A stretch of 64,000 bases of DNA from Asticcacaulis sp. ZE23SCel15 (lineage in GTDB: Bacteria > Pseudomonadota > Alphaproteobacteria > Caulobacterales > Caulobacteraceae): assembly GCF_030505395.1 (NCBI RefSeq), contig NZ_CP130044.1, positions 3,481,001-3,545,000 on the forward strand, given 5' to 3'. Made by a program: the position numbers and the translations under genes. A model generated the notes under the pieces. It made no database searches. It worked only from the letters and a program-made list of their open reading frames with translations, and was not told where the DNA came from. Shown here piece after piece: positions 55,233-64,000 of this stretch (its first letter is position 1; every line of letters starts with the position of its first letter).

Positions 55233-57323
55233 CTATTTATTTAAATTGAGGCTTTGAGTATCAAGCCATTTCCGGAACCCGTCGAGGTCACGCACGCCCT
55301 GCTGATCCTGCACCCACGCCGCACCGAAGGCGTAATTAATCGCCGCCGGGTCTTTGAAGGAGACATAAAGGCTGACGCCATCATCCTGGACGCCGCCCGC
55401 AACAGTGTCCGGCTTATAAAATAAGGCGATCCCCAGCCCGTCATTGGCCAGTGACTGTTGGCCCCAGGTGGCGACATAGGCCCAGCCCTTAGCATCCGGT
55501 GCTGATGTCAGCACGGTCACCCCGTCATGCTTGATCAGGCCGGTGACGAACGGCCCGGACGCCGCCTGCCCTTTGGCGCTGACATGGGTCAGGGCTGAGC
55601 CGTTTTTAATGGCGAACCGCGTCGTTAGGTTCGATGCGCCATTATCAAAGCCTTTGGCCTCTACCTCAGCCACGGCCTGCGCCGGACCGTTGTCTATAAT
55701 TTTGACAGAGATCGTTGATTTACCAATCTGCGTTGCCTTACCCCCTCGCAAAACACCGACGCCACCCATGCCGACCGTTTCACCTACCTTGAAGATGTCC
55801 ATGCCCCACGGTGCCATGTCGTGATAATTGTCTACGCCTTGCCCGATGGTGTGCAAAACCGGTCCCGGCGTCTTTTTTCCAAAGATATCAATGGCCATAC
55901 GCTCATCCAGATAGAGCCGGTAGGCCATGAGGTCAGACTCCCAGCCCAGCCCCTCAAACGCCATCAGGCCATCATGAACAAAGTGACCGTCCGGCACTGT
56001 GTACTGCTTTTGCAGATGGAACACGCCGCGTTGCAAGCGACCATTTTCCAGCACGCCGCCGTCCTGCACATTGAGCACCGCCTGAACCGGCACGGGCGGG
56101 CTCTGCACGGTCAGGTCCTTGCCCGGCTTTAGGTCAAGGTCAGCCACCGCCGTTGCCGCCAGCAGGAAGGCACCGACCCCATAAAACTGCGTATCGTCAA
56201 AGCTGACATTTTCCGGCCGGTCGGACACCGGCTGCACATAACCAAACTTACCGTCGGAATGCACGGCCCGCGTCAGGGCCGTCCAGCCCTTACGCAACGC
56301 CGGTTCATAGGTCTTGCGATCCAGCAACCCGGCCTTGATGCCCCAGGCCAGACCATAGGTGTAAAAGCCCGTTCCGCTCGATTCCGGCAGGGATTTGGTC
56401 GGATCTGACAGCAAAGACGGCGACCAATAACCGTCCGCTTTCTGAATGGCTATCAGCTTGGCAGACATTTCCTTAAAGACTTTTTCCATCTCGGCACGCC
56501 CCGGATCACCTTGCGGCAACAGCGGGATCATCCGCGCCAGACCGGCCAGCACCCATCCATCACCGCGGCTCCAGAACACCTTCTCGCCATTGGGACCACG
56601 CCGGTTGAAAAAGCGCGAGTCGCGGTAGTAAAGGTGCTCGTCTTTATCATAGAGATACTCGGTGACCGCCGTAAATTCCGTCTTGGCATAGTTGGCATAT
56701 TTCGGATCGCCGGTGATCTGCGACAACTCAAGCCAGGCCGCTGGGGCCATAAAAATGGCATCGGCCCAGCACCAGCGCTGATCGCAATCGACCCCGCGTG
56801 GATCATAATATTCGCGGTGCTCAAGGCCTACGGTCGGTGGAAAGGCCAGAATTCGGTCGAAACGCTCTTTCAACGGGGCGATCGCCTGCGGGCCTGCGCC
56901 ATGCTTTGACGCCCACAGATAGGACTGACCGATCACATGCTCATCGGCATGATAAAACCGGCGACCCAGTTGCCACCTATTGGCCTCACCGCGTGAGATG
57001 ATGGCGCGACCATAGGCCGGATTGTCGCTGCGGTTGGCCAGTTCGATCAGGCCGACAAACAAAGCCCCCTGCACCCAGCCGGTCTTATCCGGCGTATCGG
57101 GTGAGGCATTGCCCGGAACGGAGCCGCCCGCCATATTGGCCAGTTGCCAGTCAGCGACCTTTTCAGCCAACGCCATGACTTCCGTCGGACGGTAGGGGAT
57201 CGCCGCAGACTTTGTCGCCGCACTTTGCGCTGGCTTTGCCGGGGTCGCGGCACTTAGCATCAGGGGCGAAAAAGCCGATAAAAAGGCTGCCCCCGCAAGC
57301 GTTACCTTCAGAATGGATTTCAT
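55233..57323 (-). CDS. GH105-type unsaturated rhamnogalacturonyl hydrolase fused to DUF4861
   Basis: 696 residues from the ATG at 57323, where the signal peptide MKSILKVTLAGAAFLSAFS begins; an upstream start at 57362 is rejected. Residues about 45-395 are the (alpha/alpha)6 barrel of GH88/GH105 with VADWQLANM, the WCWADAIFMAPAAWLEL block containing the catalytic Asp, and SRGDGWVLAGLARMIP. Residues about 410-690 are a DUF4861 domain (HFVHDGLMAFEGLGWESDLMAYRLYLDERMAIDIFG). It hydrolyses unsaturated uronyl ends left by pectin lyases. The DUF4861 role is unknown. It pairs with DUF2264. Confidence 0.92.
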   Translation of the reverse strand: MKSILKVTLAGAAFLSAFSPLMLSAATPAKPAQSAATKSAAIPYRPTEVMALAEKVADWQLANMAGGSVPGNASPDTPDKTGWVQGALFVGLIELANRSDNPAYGRAIISRGEANRWQLGRRFYHADEHVIGQSYLWASKHGAGPQAIAPLKERFDRILAFPPTVGLEHREYYDPRGVDCDQRWCWADAIFMAPAAWLELSQITGDPKYANYAKTEFTAVTEYLYDKDEHLYYRDSRFFNRRGPNGEKVFWSRGDGWVLAGLARMIPLLPQGDPGRAEMEKVFKEMSAKLIAIQKADGYWSPSLLSDPTKSLPESSGTGFYTYGLAWGIKAGLLDRKTYEPALRKGWTALTRAVHSDGKFGYVQPVSDRPENVSFDDTQFYGVGAFLLAATAVADLDLKPGKDLTVQSPPVPVQAVLNVQDGGVLENGRLQRGVFHLQKQYTVPDGHFVHDGLMAFEGLGWESDLMAYRLYLDERMAIDIFGKKTPGPVLHTIGQGVDNYHDMAPWGMDIFKVGETVGMGGVGVLRGGKATQIGKSTISVKIIDNGPAQAVAEVEAKGFDNGASNLTTRFAIKNGSALTHVSAKGQAASGPFVTGLIKHDGVTVLTSAPDAKGWAYVATWGQQSLANDGLGIALFYKPDTVAGGVQDDGVSLYVSFKDPAAINYAFGAAWVQDQQGVRDLDGFRKWLDTQSLNLNK

Positions 57324-57623
57324 GCCTGTCTCTCTGTTATGTGTGCGGCTTAGCGCGCACAATCGTTAAGTCTGCGTAACACATGCTGAAATTATCGTCC
57401 AGATAAAGAAACGGGCCTCCGGCCACCTCCCAAGGCCACATCATTCATCAGATCACGTCATAAAACGGTTACGCAACTCTGATATACAGACCCGAAAAAT
57501 TGATCAGAACACTGCATATTATTGAAAAACAACAATAATTTTTCTGCAAATTAAATCCCGATTCATCGCTTTGTATTAGTGTGCACCGCAACAGTAAGGT
57601 TGTTGCGTAGGGTATCATTGCAC
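57324..57623. other. Divergent regulatory gap between GH105 and the GGDEF/EAL gene
   Basis: 300 bases, no gene seen. TGTGCG/CGCACA (57342-57361) is a palindrome in the GH105 5' leader. ATTATTG/CAATAAT (about 57519-57539) is an AT-rich palindrome upstream of the GGDEF/EAL gene. Promoters are expected in both directions but none is clear enough to place. Confidence 0.4.
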
Positions 57624-59780
57624 ATGCCAAGGCGTTATGAGATGCAAAAAGCTCTCTTTATCTCCGATATTACCGATCAGATCGCACCGATTGCGCCCGA
57701 TTGCCCGAATGCGGTTATATACGACCTGTTCCGCGATACGCCTGACCTGATGGTGGTCGCCGTGGCCGACGCCGACGGCACGGTGCTCGGCCTTATTGAG
57801 CGTCACACATTTAATCTCAGGATGGCCGCAGAATTCGGTCGCGCCCTGTTTAGCCGCAAACCCGTCACCGCCATGATGGATGCCGATCCGCTCAGGGTCG
57901 ATGTGAATACCCCTTTGCGTGATTTTACCCGCGCCACTCTGGCCGAGCGCCCGTCGGAACTGATGCGGGGTTTTATCGCCACCCGCGACGGCAAATATGC
58001 TGGTGTCGGCACCTCCCTGTCGGTGCTGAAGGCCATCAGCGCCGATCTGCAAAATGCCTTTGACCTTCAGCAAATTATGACCGACGACCTGTTGCGTCTG
58101 AGCGCTGAGGCCCAACGCAGTCAGGTATTTCTGAACACCGTCATCAACAATATTCCGGCGATGGTGCTGGTCAAAAATGCTGATGACCAGCGCATCCGCC
58201 TGATCAATCGCGCCGGCGAAAAGCTTTTTAACGTCAAGGCATGCGATGTCGTCGGCAAGACCAGTCAGGATCTGTTCCCACCGGATGTCACCACCCGTAT
58301 TCTGGCCAGCGATCGCAAGGCCCTGGAGAGCCTTGATGCCGTCATCATGGAGGATGAAACCTTTACGGACGACCAGCAGCGTAAGCGCGTGCTGCAACTG
58401 AAAAAAACGGTTCTGCGCAGCGACAATGGTGAAGCCGACAGCATCATTACGCTCGGTATGGACCTGACCGAACAAAAAGAGGCCGAGGCCCGCATTGCCC
58501 AACTGGCCCACTACGATCCACTCACGGGGCTGGCTAACCGCGCCCTGTTTGCCAACGATCTCGAAAAATCCTTAAGCCGCGCCCAAAGATCGGGCCGGTC
58601 GTTCGCGCTGATGTGCCTTGATCTGGATCGCTTTAAAGCGGTCAATGATTCCTACGGGCATATGATGGGCGACCAGTTGCTCATTCAGGTCGCGGAGCGC
58701 CTGCGCGGGTGCGTACGCAAAGGCGATCTGATCGCGCGCATGGGCGGCGACGAATTTGCGGTCATTCAGGACATCACCCGCACTGATGACGCCCAGCATC
58801 TGGCCGGGCGCATTGTCGAAGCCATGAAAGCCCCGTTCAAGGTCGGCGATATGCGCTTCCAGATCGGCATTTCGATCGGCATTGTCATTGCCCCGCAGGA
58901 CGGCCTTGATCCGCATAACCTGTTGTCGCGGGCGGATCTGGCCATGTACCGCGTCAAGGCCGAAGGCCGCAACGGCTGGTGCTTCTTCCGCCCGGAAATG
59001 GATGAACAGCTACAGCGCCGGCTTGAGATGGAACAGGACCTGAAACGTGCCTTGGCCGACAATCAGTTCCAGCTTTATTTCCAGCCGCTCCTCAATCTCG
59101 ATACGCACGAAATCACGTCGTTCGAGGCCTTGCTGCGGTGGCACCATCCGGTGCGCGGCATGGTCTCACCGGCCGAGTTCATCCCCGTCGCCGAAGAATC
59201 CGGCTTGATCGGGCCACTGGGCGAGTGGGTGCTGAAAACCGCCTGTAATGCCGCAGCCAACTGGCCGCAACCGTGGCGCATTGCCGTCAATATCTCCCCG
59301 CTCCAGTTCCGCCACAAGTCCCTGCCTGTGCTGGTCAAAAAGGCCCTGAAAGCTTCCGGTCTGCCCGCCAGCCGCCTTGAGCTAGAAATTACCGAAAGTG
59401 TGCTGCTGGAAAACGAAAAGCAGAACCTGAGCATATTGACGCAAATACGCGAACAGGGCGTGCGCATCGCCATGGACGATTTTGGCACCGGCTATTCGTC
59501 GCTCAGCTATCTGCGCGCCTTCCCGTTCGATAAGATCAAGATAGATCAGTCGTTTGTACGCGACCTGCCCCACGACCGCGATGCCCTGTCGATCATCCGC
59601 GCCATCACCGACATGGCGCAATCGCTGGGGGTGCGCATTACGGCCGAAGGTGTCGAGACCGCGGCTCAGATGGAAGCCCTGAAAGACCTGGGCTGCCACG
59701 AAGCGCAAGGTTATCTGATCGGCCGCCCGGCACCGGGGATAGACGCCTATTGCCCGGTGGCAAAGACAGTGGCGGCGTAA
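57624..59780 (+). CDS. Cyclic-di-GMP enzyme: CBS-like, PAS, GGDEF and EAL domains
   Basis: 718 residues from the ATG at 57624; the ATG at 57642 with AAGG nine bases upstream is an equally good start. The N-terminal CBS-like pair spans about 5-140 (YDLFRDTPDLMVVAVADADGTVLGLI and GFIATRDGKYAGVG). PAS spans about 160-285 (INNIPAMVLVKNADDQRIRLIN). GGDEF has an intact RMGGDEF A-site and an I-site RKGD five residues before it. EAL has FEALLRW, LEITES and DDFGTGYSSLSYL, so both the cyclase and phosphodiesterase sites look competent. No membrane segment: a cytosolic switch. Confidence 0.94.
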   Translation: MPRRYEMQKALFISDITDQIAPIAPDCPNAVIYDLFRDTPDLMVVAVADADGTVLGLIERHTFNLRMAAEFGRALFSRKPVTAMMDADPLRVDVNTPLRDFTRATLAERPSELMRGFIATRDGKYAGVGTSLSVLKAISADLQNAFDLQQIMTDDLLRLSAEAQRSQVFLNTVINNIPAMVLVKNADDQRIRLINRAGEKLFNVKACDVVGKTSQDLFPPDVTTRILASDRKALESLDAVIMEDETFTDDQQRKRVLQLKKTVLRSDNGEADSIITLGMDLTEQKEAEARIAQLAHYDPLTGLANRALFANDLEKSLSRAQRSGRSFALMCLDLDRFKAVNDSYGHMMGDQLLIQVAERLRGCVRKGDLIARMGGDEFAVIQDITRTDDAQHLAGRIVEAMKAPFKVGDMRFQIGISIGIVIAPQDGLDPHNLLSRADLAMYRVKAEGRNGWCFFRPEMDEQLQRRLEMEQDLKRALADNQFQLYFQPLLNLDTHEITSFEALLRWHHPVRGMVSPAEFIPVAEESGLIGPLGEWVLKTACNAAANWPQPWRIAVNISPLQFRHKSLPVLVKKALKASGLPASRLELEITESVLLENEKQNLSILTQIREQGVRIAMDDFGTGYSSLSYLRAFPFDKIKIDQSFVRDLPHDRDALSIIRAITDMAQSLGVRITAEGVETAAQMEALKDLGCHEAQGYLIGRPAPGIDAYCPVAKTVAA

Positions 59781-59784
59781 AGAA

Positions 59785-59887
59785 TACCCCTCCGTCGGCT
59801 CATTTCATTCGCAGCCACTTCCCCACTTCGTAGGGAGGAGAAGTGGGGAGGTGGATTTTTGGCGTCAGCCAAAAAGACGGAGGGGTA
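59785..59887. repeat. Palindromic intergenic repeat, locus 2
   Basis: Outer arms TACCCCTCCGTC (59785-59796) and GACGGAGGGGTA (59876-59887) are perfectly complementary. Inside, CCACTTCCCCACTTC pairs with GAAGTGGGGAGGTGG (one mismatch), and the variable centre is TTTTTGGC/GCCAAAAA. A member of the family at 20363, 63184 and 63845. Confidence 0.88.
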
Positions 59888-59957
59888 CATCTCTAATCCA
59901 CCTTCCGCCCACGCCGCTTACACGCTATAGTCCCGCAAAATATCACGGGGGGACGCT

Positions 59958-61715
59958 ATGTTAAACGCTGCCAAACAACCGTTTTCGGAGCGCCACGCGC
60001 TGATTTTCCGAAGCGTCATCGGCGTGCTGTTCGGACTGGTTCTGGCCTATATCCAGACCTATACCGATGCCCACCGCCCCGACTATCCGGTCGATCCGTC
60101 AAAGATCACTCAGACCTATATCTGGCATCAGATCGCCTTTTTAACGGTCGCCTTAAGCGCCTTTATCTATTGGGCAGGGGCCGCCGCCATGCGGCGCGGA
60201 ACGCTGCTGATCTGGGGCCTGATCAGCATGGTGCTGATCGCCGTCATCGCCTGGACGCAGTATCAGCAAAACCCGACGCCGTATTTTTCACCCTTCTGGG
60301 GCACGGCGACGTTTTTGCTCTATCCGTTATTGTTCATTGCCCACGAACTGATCTCCAGCGGCGATCAGGCCCGCAAACCCATCGCCCCCTACAGCCTCTA
60401 TTTCGACGAAGCGTGGAAGCGCGGGGTGCAGTTGTGCTTGTGTATTCTGTTCACCCTGCTGCTGTGGGGGATTTTGTGGCTGGGAGCGTCGCTGCTGGGC
60501 TTCATCGGCTTTGACTGGTTCAAAAAGCTGCTGGAGCAGGAATATTTCAGCTTCCCCGTCACCGGTCTGGCGCTCGGCATTTCGGTTCACCTGTCGGACG
60601 TGCAGACCAAACTGCTGGCCAATGTCCGCGCGTTGATTTTAGGCGTGCTGTCGTGGCTGCTGCCGGTGATTGTGCTGGTGGGACTGATCTTTACGGTTAG
60701 TCTCTGTTTCAGCGGCCTTGAACCATTGTGGAAAACCAAGGCCGCGACCGCAACCCTTTTGGGGGCATGTCTGGGGCTCGTGCTGCTAATCAATGCCGCC
60801 TATCAGCAGGGAGATGTTGAGCGCCCCGTCAATATCGCGCTCAAAATCGCCGCCCGGATTGGGTGTGGGTTGATCCTGATTTTTTCGGTGCTAGCAGCCT
60901 ATGCGCTCAGTTTGCGGATTGGCCAGTATGGCCTGACGCCAGCGCGGATCATGGCGTTGGTCGGAGTCATCGTGGCGCTACTGTACGGGATCGGTTATGC
61001 GGTGGCCGCCGTTATGCCCGGCAGGTGGCTGCGCCTGGTTGAGCCGCTCAATATCGCCTTTGCCATCGCCAAATGCGTGATTTTCATCGCCGTCCTGACC
61101 CCGATCGCTACCCCTGCCCGCCTGAGCGTCAATGATCAGGTCGCCCGCCTGCAATCGGGTAAGGTGGCGCCGGATCAGTTCGACTGGAACCTGCTGCGGT
61201 TTGAAACCGGCGTTTACGGCACCCGTGCCCTTGATACGCTTGAGAAAAACGGTGCAACCGATGCCATTCGTAAGAAGTCTGAAGAAACTAAGACTTTGAA
61301 AGGCCCAACAGATAGACCTGAATTCAAACCGTCACCGGAAAAAATGATGACGCCTCAATCAAATTCTATAAGGCTCATTTATCCGGCGAACGCCCAAATC
61401 CCGGAGTCATTCTTAAAGACTTCATTTTTATCTGACGCTTACAACGTGCCAGAGTGTATTAAAACACCTAGCCCGAAAAGCATGTGTGAAGCCGTATTAC
61501 GAGATCTTAATCGAGATTCGGTGCCCGAGCTTGTGCTCAAGCAAACCGATCAGCTTTTCGTTTATACTTATCAAAATCAAATATGGACACTGATAGCTTC
61601 CAATATATCGCTTAATGAAGCCGCCGTTACGTCCTTTGAAAAAGGTAACTTATCGACGTCACCATCTAAGTGGGATGATCTGTTGGTCGGCGATCAGCGT
61701 GTCGAACTGAAATAG
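59958..61715 (+). CDS. DUF4153 polytopic membrane protein
   Basis: 585 residues. About ten transmembrane helices occupy residues 15-390, with the DUF4153 pattern SPFWGTATFLLYPLLFIAHELI, LYFDEAWKRGVQLCLCI, and late helices up to FAIAKCVIFIAVLTPIATPARLSVNDQVARL. The C-terminal soluble part (about 400-585) has a repeat-like block RDLNRDSVPELVLKQTDQLFVYTYQ. DNA for this last part (61270-61715) is clearly AT-richer than the membrane part, so it may be of different origin. Function unknown. Confidence 0.88.
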   Translation: MLNAAKQPFSERHALIFRSVIGVLFGLVLAYIQTYTDAHRPDYPVDPSKITQTYIWHQIAFLTVALSAFIYWAGAAAMRRGTLLIWGLISMVLIAVIAWTQYQQNPTPYFSPFWGTATFLLYPLLFIAHELISSGDQARKPIAPYSLYFDEAWKRGVQLCLCILFTLLLWGILWLGASLLGFIGFDWFKKLLEQEYFSFPVTGLALGISVHLSDVQTKLLANVRALILGVLSWLLPVIVLVGLIFTVSLCFSGLEPLWKTKAATATLLGACLGLVLLINAAYQQGDVERPVNIALKIAARIGCGLILIFSVLAAYALSLRIGQYGLTPARIMALVGVIVALLYGIGYAVAAVMPGRWLRLVEPLNIAFAIAKCVIFIAVLTPIATPARLSVNDQVARLQSGKVAPDQFDWNLLRFETGVYGTRALDTLEKNGATDAIRKKSEETKTLKGPTDRPEFKPSPEKMMTPQSNSIRLIYPANAQIPESFLKTSFLSDAYNVPECIKTPSPKSMCEAVLRDLNRDSVPELVLKQTDQLFVYTYQNQIWTLIASNISLNEAAVTSFEKGNLSTSPSKWDDLLVGDQRVELK

Positions 61716-61810
61716 GATCATTTCTTTATATTCCGAACTGTCCTCCGCATTTAAACCTGAGACAACTGGGCCTAGGTTCAACTTACCCATGAACCCAAAG
61801 GAATTTACCC

Positions 61811-61999
61811 ATGCCTCTCATTAATCTTGTTGTTGTGCTTATCGTCGTCGGCGTCCTGCTGTGGCTGGTCAACACCTATATCCCGATGGACGGCAAGATC
61901 AAAAACATCCTCAACGCCGTCGTCGTGATCGGCGTCGTGCTGTGGCTGCTTCAGGTATTTGGCCTGTTCAGCAGCCTGTCCGGCGTCACCGTCGGCTAG
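61811..61999 (+). CDS. Thivi_2564-like small membrane protein
   Basis: 62 residues with two hydrophobic helices, INLVVVLIVVGVLLWLVNTYI and ILNAVVVIGVVLWLLQVF, joined by a short polar turn PMDGKIKN. This hairpin is characteristic of the small Thivi_2564 membrane family. RBS AAAGGAATTTACCC precedes the ATG. Function unknown. Confidence 0.85.
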   Translation: MPLINLVVVLIVVGVLLWLVNTYIPMDGKIKNILNAVVVIGVVLWLLQVFGLFSSLSGVTVG

Positions 62000-62000
62000 G

Positions 62001-62033
62001 CGCAGGGGCACGGCCCCTGCACCCTGAACTTGG
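62001..62033. repeat. GCAGGG hairpin repeat, copy 1
   Basis: CGCAGGGGcacggCCCCTGCACCC then TGAACTTGG. It shares layout and sequence with 63129-63160 (CGCAGGGtcacagaCCCTGCACCC, then GAAACTTAA). The two copies flank the LLM oxidoreductase gene in the same orientation. There is no T run. Confidence 0.65.
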
Positions 62034-62053
62034 AACAGGCTGATAGGCCCGTT

Positions 62054-63052
62054 CTAATTTACGGCTTCCATAAGGCCCGTTTGCGCAAACAGTTCAACTG
62101 AGCGCAGGCGGGCCTTTATGTCGTGGATCGGCATGGAGATAATCAGTTCATCAGCCTCCGTCTGCGCCAAAAACGCCCGCAGTTTCGCCGTGATGGTCTC
62201 CGGCGACCCGACCACAGCATATTTCAGCATATGATCGACCATCGCCGCCTCATCCGGGCTTAACTGCAAACCACGGTTAGGCTTCGGAAACGGTTTGCGG
62301 TCATTGCGGCGCAGATTGGCGAACGACTGCTGCATCGACGTATATAGATATTTCGCCTCATCATCCGTATCGGCAGCGACGCCCATGATCCCGACCATCG
62401 CATAGGGCTTATCAAGCACTGCCGACGGTTTGAACTGGCTGCGGTAGATGCTTAAGGCCTGAAACAGATGCTCCGGCGCAAAATGCGACGCGAACGCATA
62501 CGGCAAACCCAGCATGGCCGCCAGTTGCGCGCTATAGAGACTCGACCCCAACAGCCAGATCGGCACATTGCTATTCATCCCCGGCACGGCAATGACCGGG
62601 CGGTTGGCGGCGTCATCGCCTTCCCCCAGATAGGCCTGCAATTCCAGCACATCATTGGGGAAGCTGTCGACGCCGCTATCAAGGTTACGACGCAAAGCCC
62701 GCGCAGTCTTCATATCCGTCCCCGGCGCGCGCCCCAGCCCCAGATCGACCCGGCCCGGAAACAGCGCCTCCAGCGTGCCGAACTGCTCAGCGATCACCAG
62801 CGGCGAATGGTTGGGCAGCATGATCCCGCCGGAGCCGATTCGGATGGTTTTGGTCGCCTGCCCCACATGGGCAATGACAATCGACGTCGCGGCCGAGGCT
62901 ATACCCGGCATACCGTGATGTTCCGCCAGCCAGTAGCGCGTATAACCCAGTGTCTCGGCGTGTCCGGCCATGGTCGCGGAATTATCGAGCGCCTCACGCA
63001 CCGTCCCGCCCTCACCGACCTGCGACAAATCAAGAATGGAAAACGGGATCAT
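62054..63052 (-). CDS. LLM-class flavin-dependent oxidoreductase (luciferase-like)
   Basis: 332 residues from the ATG at 63052; the longer frame adds four residues. TIM-barrel flavin monooxygenase of the MsnO8-like group: [95 protein letters not shown], and the C-terminal [23 protein letters not shown]. Cytosolic. Substrate unknown; a flavin reductase partner would be needed and is not in the window. Confidence 0.93.
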   Translation of the reverse strand: MIPFSILDLSQVGEGGTVREALDNSATMAGHAETLGYTRYWLAEHHGMPGIASAATSIVIAHVGQATKTIRIGSGGIMLPNHSPLVIAEQFGTLEALFPGRVDLGLGRAPGTDMKTARALRRNLDSGVDSFPNDVLELQAYLGEGDDAANRPVIAVPGMNSNVPIWLLGSSLYSAQLAAMLGLPYAFASHFAPEHLFQALSIYRSQFKPSAVLDKPYAMVGIMGVAADTDDEAKYLYTSMQQSFANLRRNDRKPFPKPNRGLQLSPDEAAMVDHMLKYAVVGSPETITAKLRAFLAQTEADELIISMPIHDIKARLRSVELFAQTGLMEAVN

Positions 63053-63128
63053 AAAACACCTCACAAAGCACTAAGGCCTTATGTAGGAGGTTCGGTTACG
63101 ATTTGAAGGTTTAGACAGGAATTAAAGT

Positions 63129-63160
63129 CGCAGGGTCACAGACCCTGCACCCGAAACTTA
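63129..63160. repeat. GCAGGG hairpin repeat, copy 2
   Basis: GCAGGG/CCCTGC hairpin followed by ACCCGAAACTTAA. Same unit as 62001-62033, on the other side of the LLM gene. Confidence 0.6.
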
Positions 63161-63183
63161 AACATCGCTGAAATCGTCAGGGA

Positions 63184-63250
63184 CACTCCCTCCTCCCTAT
63201 GCATGCATGGGGAGGTGGATCGGCGCGCATGCGACGAGACGGAGGGGGAT
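63184..63250. repeat. Palindromic intergenic repeat, locus 3
   Basis: CTCCTCCCTA..TGGGGAGGTGG, then the variable centre TCGGCGCGCATGCGACGA, then GACGGAGGGGG. A single unit between the LLM gene and the secreted hypothetical gene. Confidence 0.82.
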
Positions 63251-63292
63251 AGCGCTATAAGACCAGACTTTCATGGCCTTCGACCGGTTTAT

Positions 63293-63793
63293 TTATAGAT
63301 AAGCTGTATAAAGCTCTATCTCCTGCAACTTGTCGTCACGTCCAAAACGCAGCGTGAGGAAAGTCGGCACCTCACCTTCAGTTACTACGGTTGAGCAGTA
63401 GGTCAGTCCCGGCTTAATGTTCGGATTTTCTTTTTGGGTATCACATTGAAATGTCTTACCCGTTTTCAAGGCAACCGTGGAGATTACCGCTTTGGAACTG
63501 TCATCGTAATTTATTCCGAAAGGAATAGATTTCCGGTTTGTAGGTGAAACCTCAAACGTCTTGACGACCACATCCCCTTGCCACGTCACATAGCGAACGC
63601 CTTTCGGGTCATAAAACGCGCATCCGCCGTCATCGTCACAGCTATAATCTTTGGCCCACGACGGTGCAGCGGTAATTTTAGAACCGTAGGCCAGAGCACC
63701 AAAGTCCCAAGCTTCCATGGCAAATGCGCTCGCGGATGCAGAGAGCATGGCAACAGCACCAATGGTCGCTATTAATCTTGTCTGGAAATTCAT
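63293..63793 (-). CDS. Secreted hypothetical protein
   Basis: 166 residues from the ATG at 63793, seven bases after GAGGGGG. The signal peptide ends SASAFAM. The mature part begins EAWDFGALAYGSKITAAPSW and has four cysteines (YSCDDDGGCAF, TFQCDT and LTYCSTVV), consistent with two periplasmic disulfides. No family is recognised. Palindromic repeats flank the gene on both sides. Confidence 0.8.
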   Translation of the reverse strand: MNFQTRLIATIGAVAMLSASASAFAMEAWDFGALAYGSKITAAPSWAKDYSCDDDGGCAFYDPKGVRYVTWQGDVVVKTFEVSPTNRKSIPFGINYDDSSKAVISTVALKTGKTFQCDTQKENPNIKPGLTYCSTVVTEGEVPTFLTLRFGRDDKLQEIELYTAYL

Positions 63794-63844
63794 TATGTGC
63801 CCCCTCAATGGGTAACATAGGCAACTTACTTATAAAAAGAAAGA

Positions 63845-63996
63845 TACCCCTCCGTCGCGGACTTCGCCGCGCCACCTCCCCACTTTGTAGGGAGGAGAAG
63901 AGCCCCCACCACCACATCTCACGGCCTTTGGCCGCTCACCCCCTCCGTCTGTTCGCTGCGCTCACAGCCACCTCCCCATCTACGATAGGGAGGAGA
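63845..63996. repeat. Palindromic intergenic repeat, locus 4 (two units)
   Basis: Unit a: CCCCTCCGTC, centre GCGGacttcgCCGC, CCACCTCCCC..GTAGGGAGGAG. Unit b: CCCCCTCCGTC, centre CTGTtcgctgcgctcACAG, CCACCTCCCC..TAGGGAGGAG. Both are in the same orientation. No gene is seen to the window end. Confidence 0.85.
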
Positions 63997-64000
63997 AAAA

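Overview
The window looks like chromosome of a Caulobacteraceae member, most likely Asticcacaulis or a close relative. This is inferred from protein style only: the L28 and CarD sequences, CobS/CobT, DUF3422, very large TonB-dependent receptors without SusD partners, and a moderately high GC content. No rRNA, phage, IS element or CRISPR array was seen. There is one tRNA, tRNA-Arg(CCU).

Layout. 1-11 kb: a minus-strand polysaccharide locus read as TonB receptor > GH95 > PL1 > GH43 > GH3 (the GH3 runs off the left edge). It ends beside tRNA-Arg. 11.3-24.8 kb: a housekeeping block with a Suv3-like helicase, an S4 protein, ferredoxin fdxA, carD, a candidate structured small RNA, an orphan Imm8 immunity gene, rpmB, a phytase-like esterase, cobT/cobS, a protein O-mannosyltransferase and DUF3422. 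24.9-46 kb: a glucuronoxylan locus in two divergent arms. The minus arm carries four flavin-dependent halogenase-family genes, GH3, an SGNH esterase, a Cupin_8 protein and GH115. The plus arm carries a TonB receptor, GH10, GH43 and a secreted beta-sandwich protein, followed by a convergent second Cupin_8 gene. 46-50 kb: ompW, rhodanese + ArsR, GH5, and a membrane-protein/XRE pair. 49.7-57.3 kb: a pectin or arabinogalactan side-chain group with a frameshifted GH2, an IclR regulator, DUF2264 and GH105-DUF4861. 57.6-64 kb: a GGDEF/EAL protein, DUF4153, a small membrane protein, an LLM flavin oxidoreductase and a secreted hypothetical protein.

How it works together. The xylan arm has a complete logic. 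GH10 cuts the backbone outside the cell, the receptor imports oligomers, GH115 removes (methyl)glucuronic acid, the SGNH enzyme probably removes acetyl groups, and the GH43 and GH3 enzymes release xylose. LacI-type palindromes lie upstream of both receptor genes, so one repressor encoded outside the window may control both loci.

Most notable points: (1) a run of four halogenase-family genes in which only two keep both catalytic residues, with Cupin_8 oxygenase-like genes in or beside the same locus; (2) a candidate small RNA of about 144 nt with its own promoter and terminator; (3) a family of variable-centre palindromic repeats found only outside the CAZyme regions; (4) a one-base frameshift in GH2; (5) paired operators in front of the XRE module.
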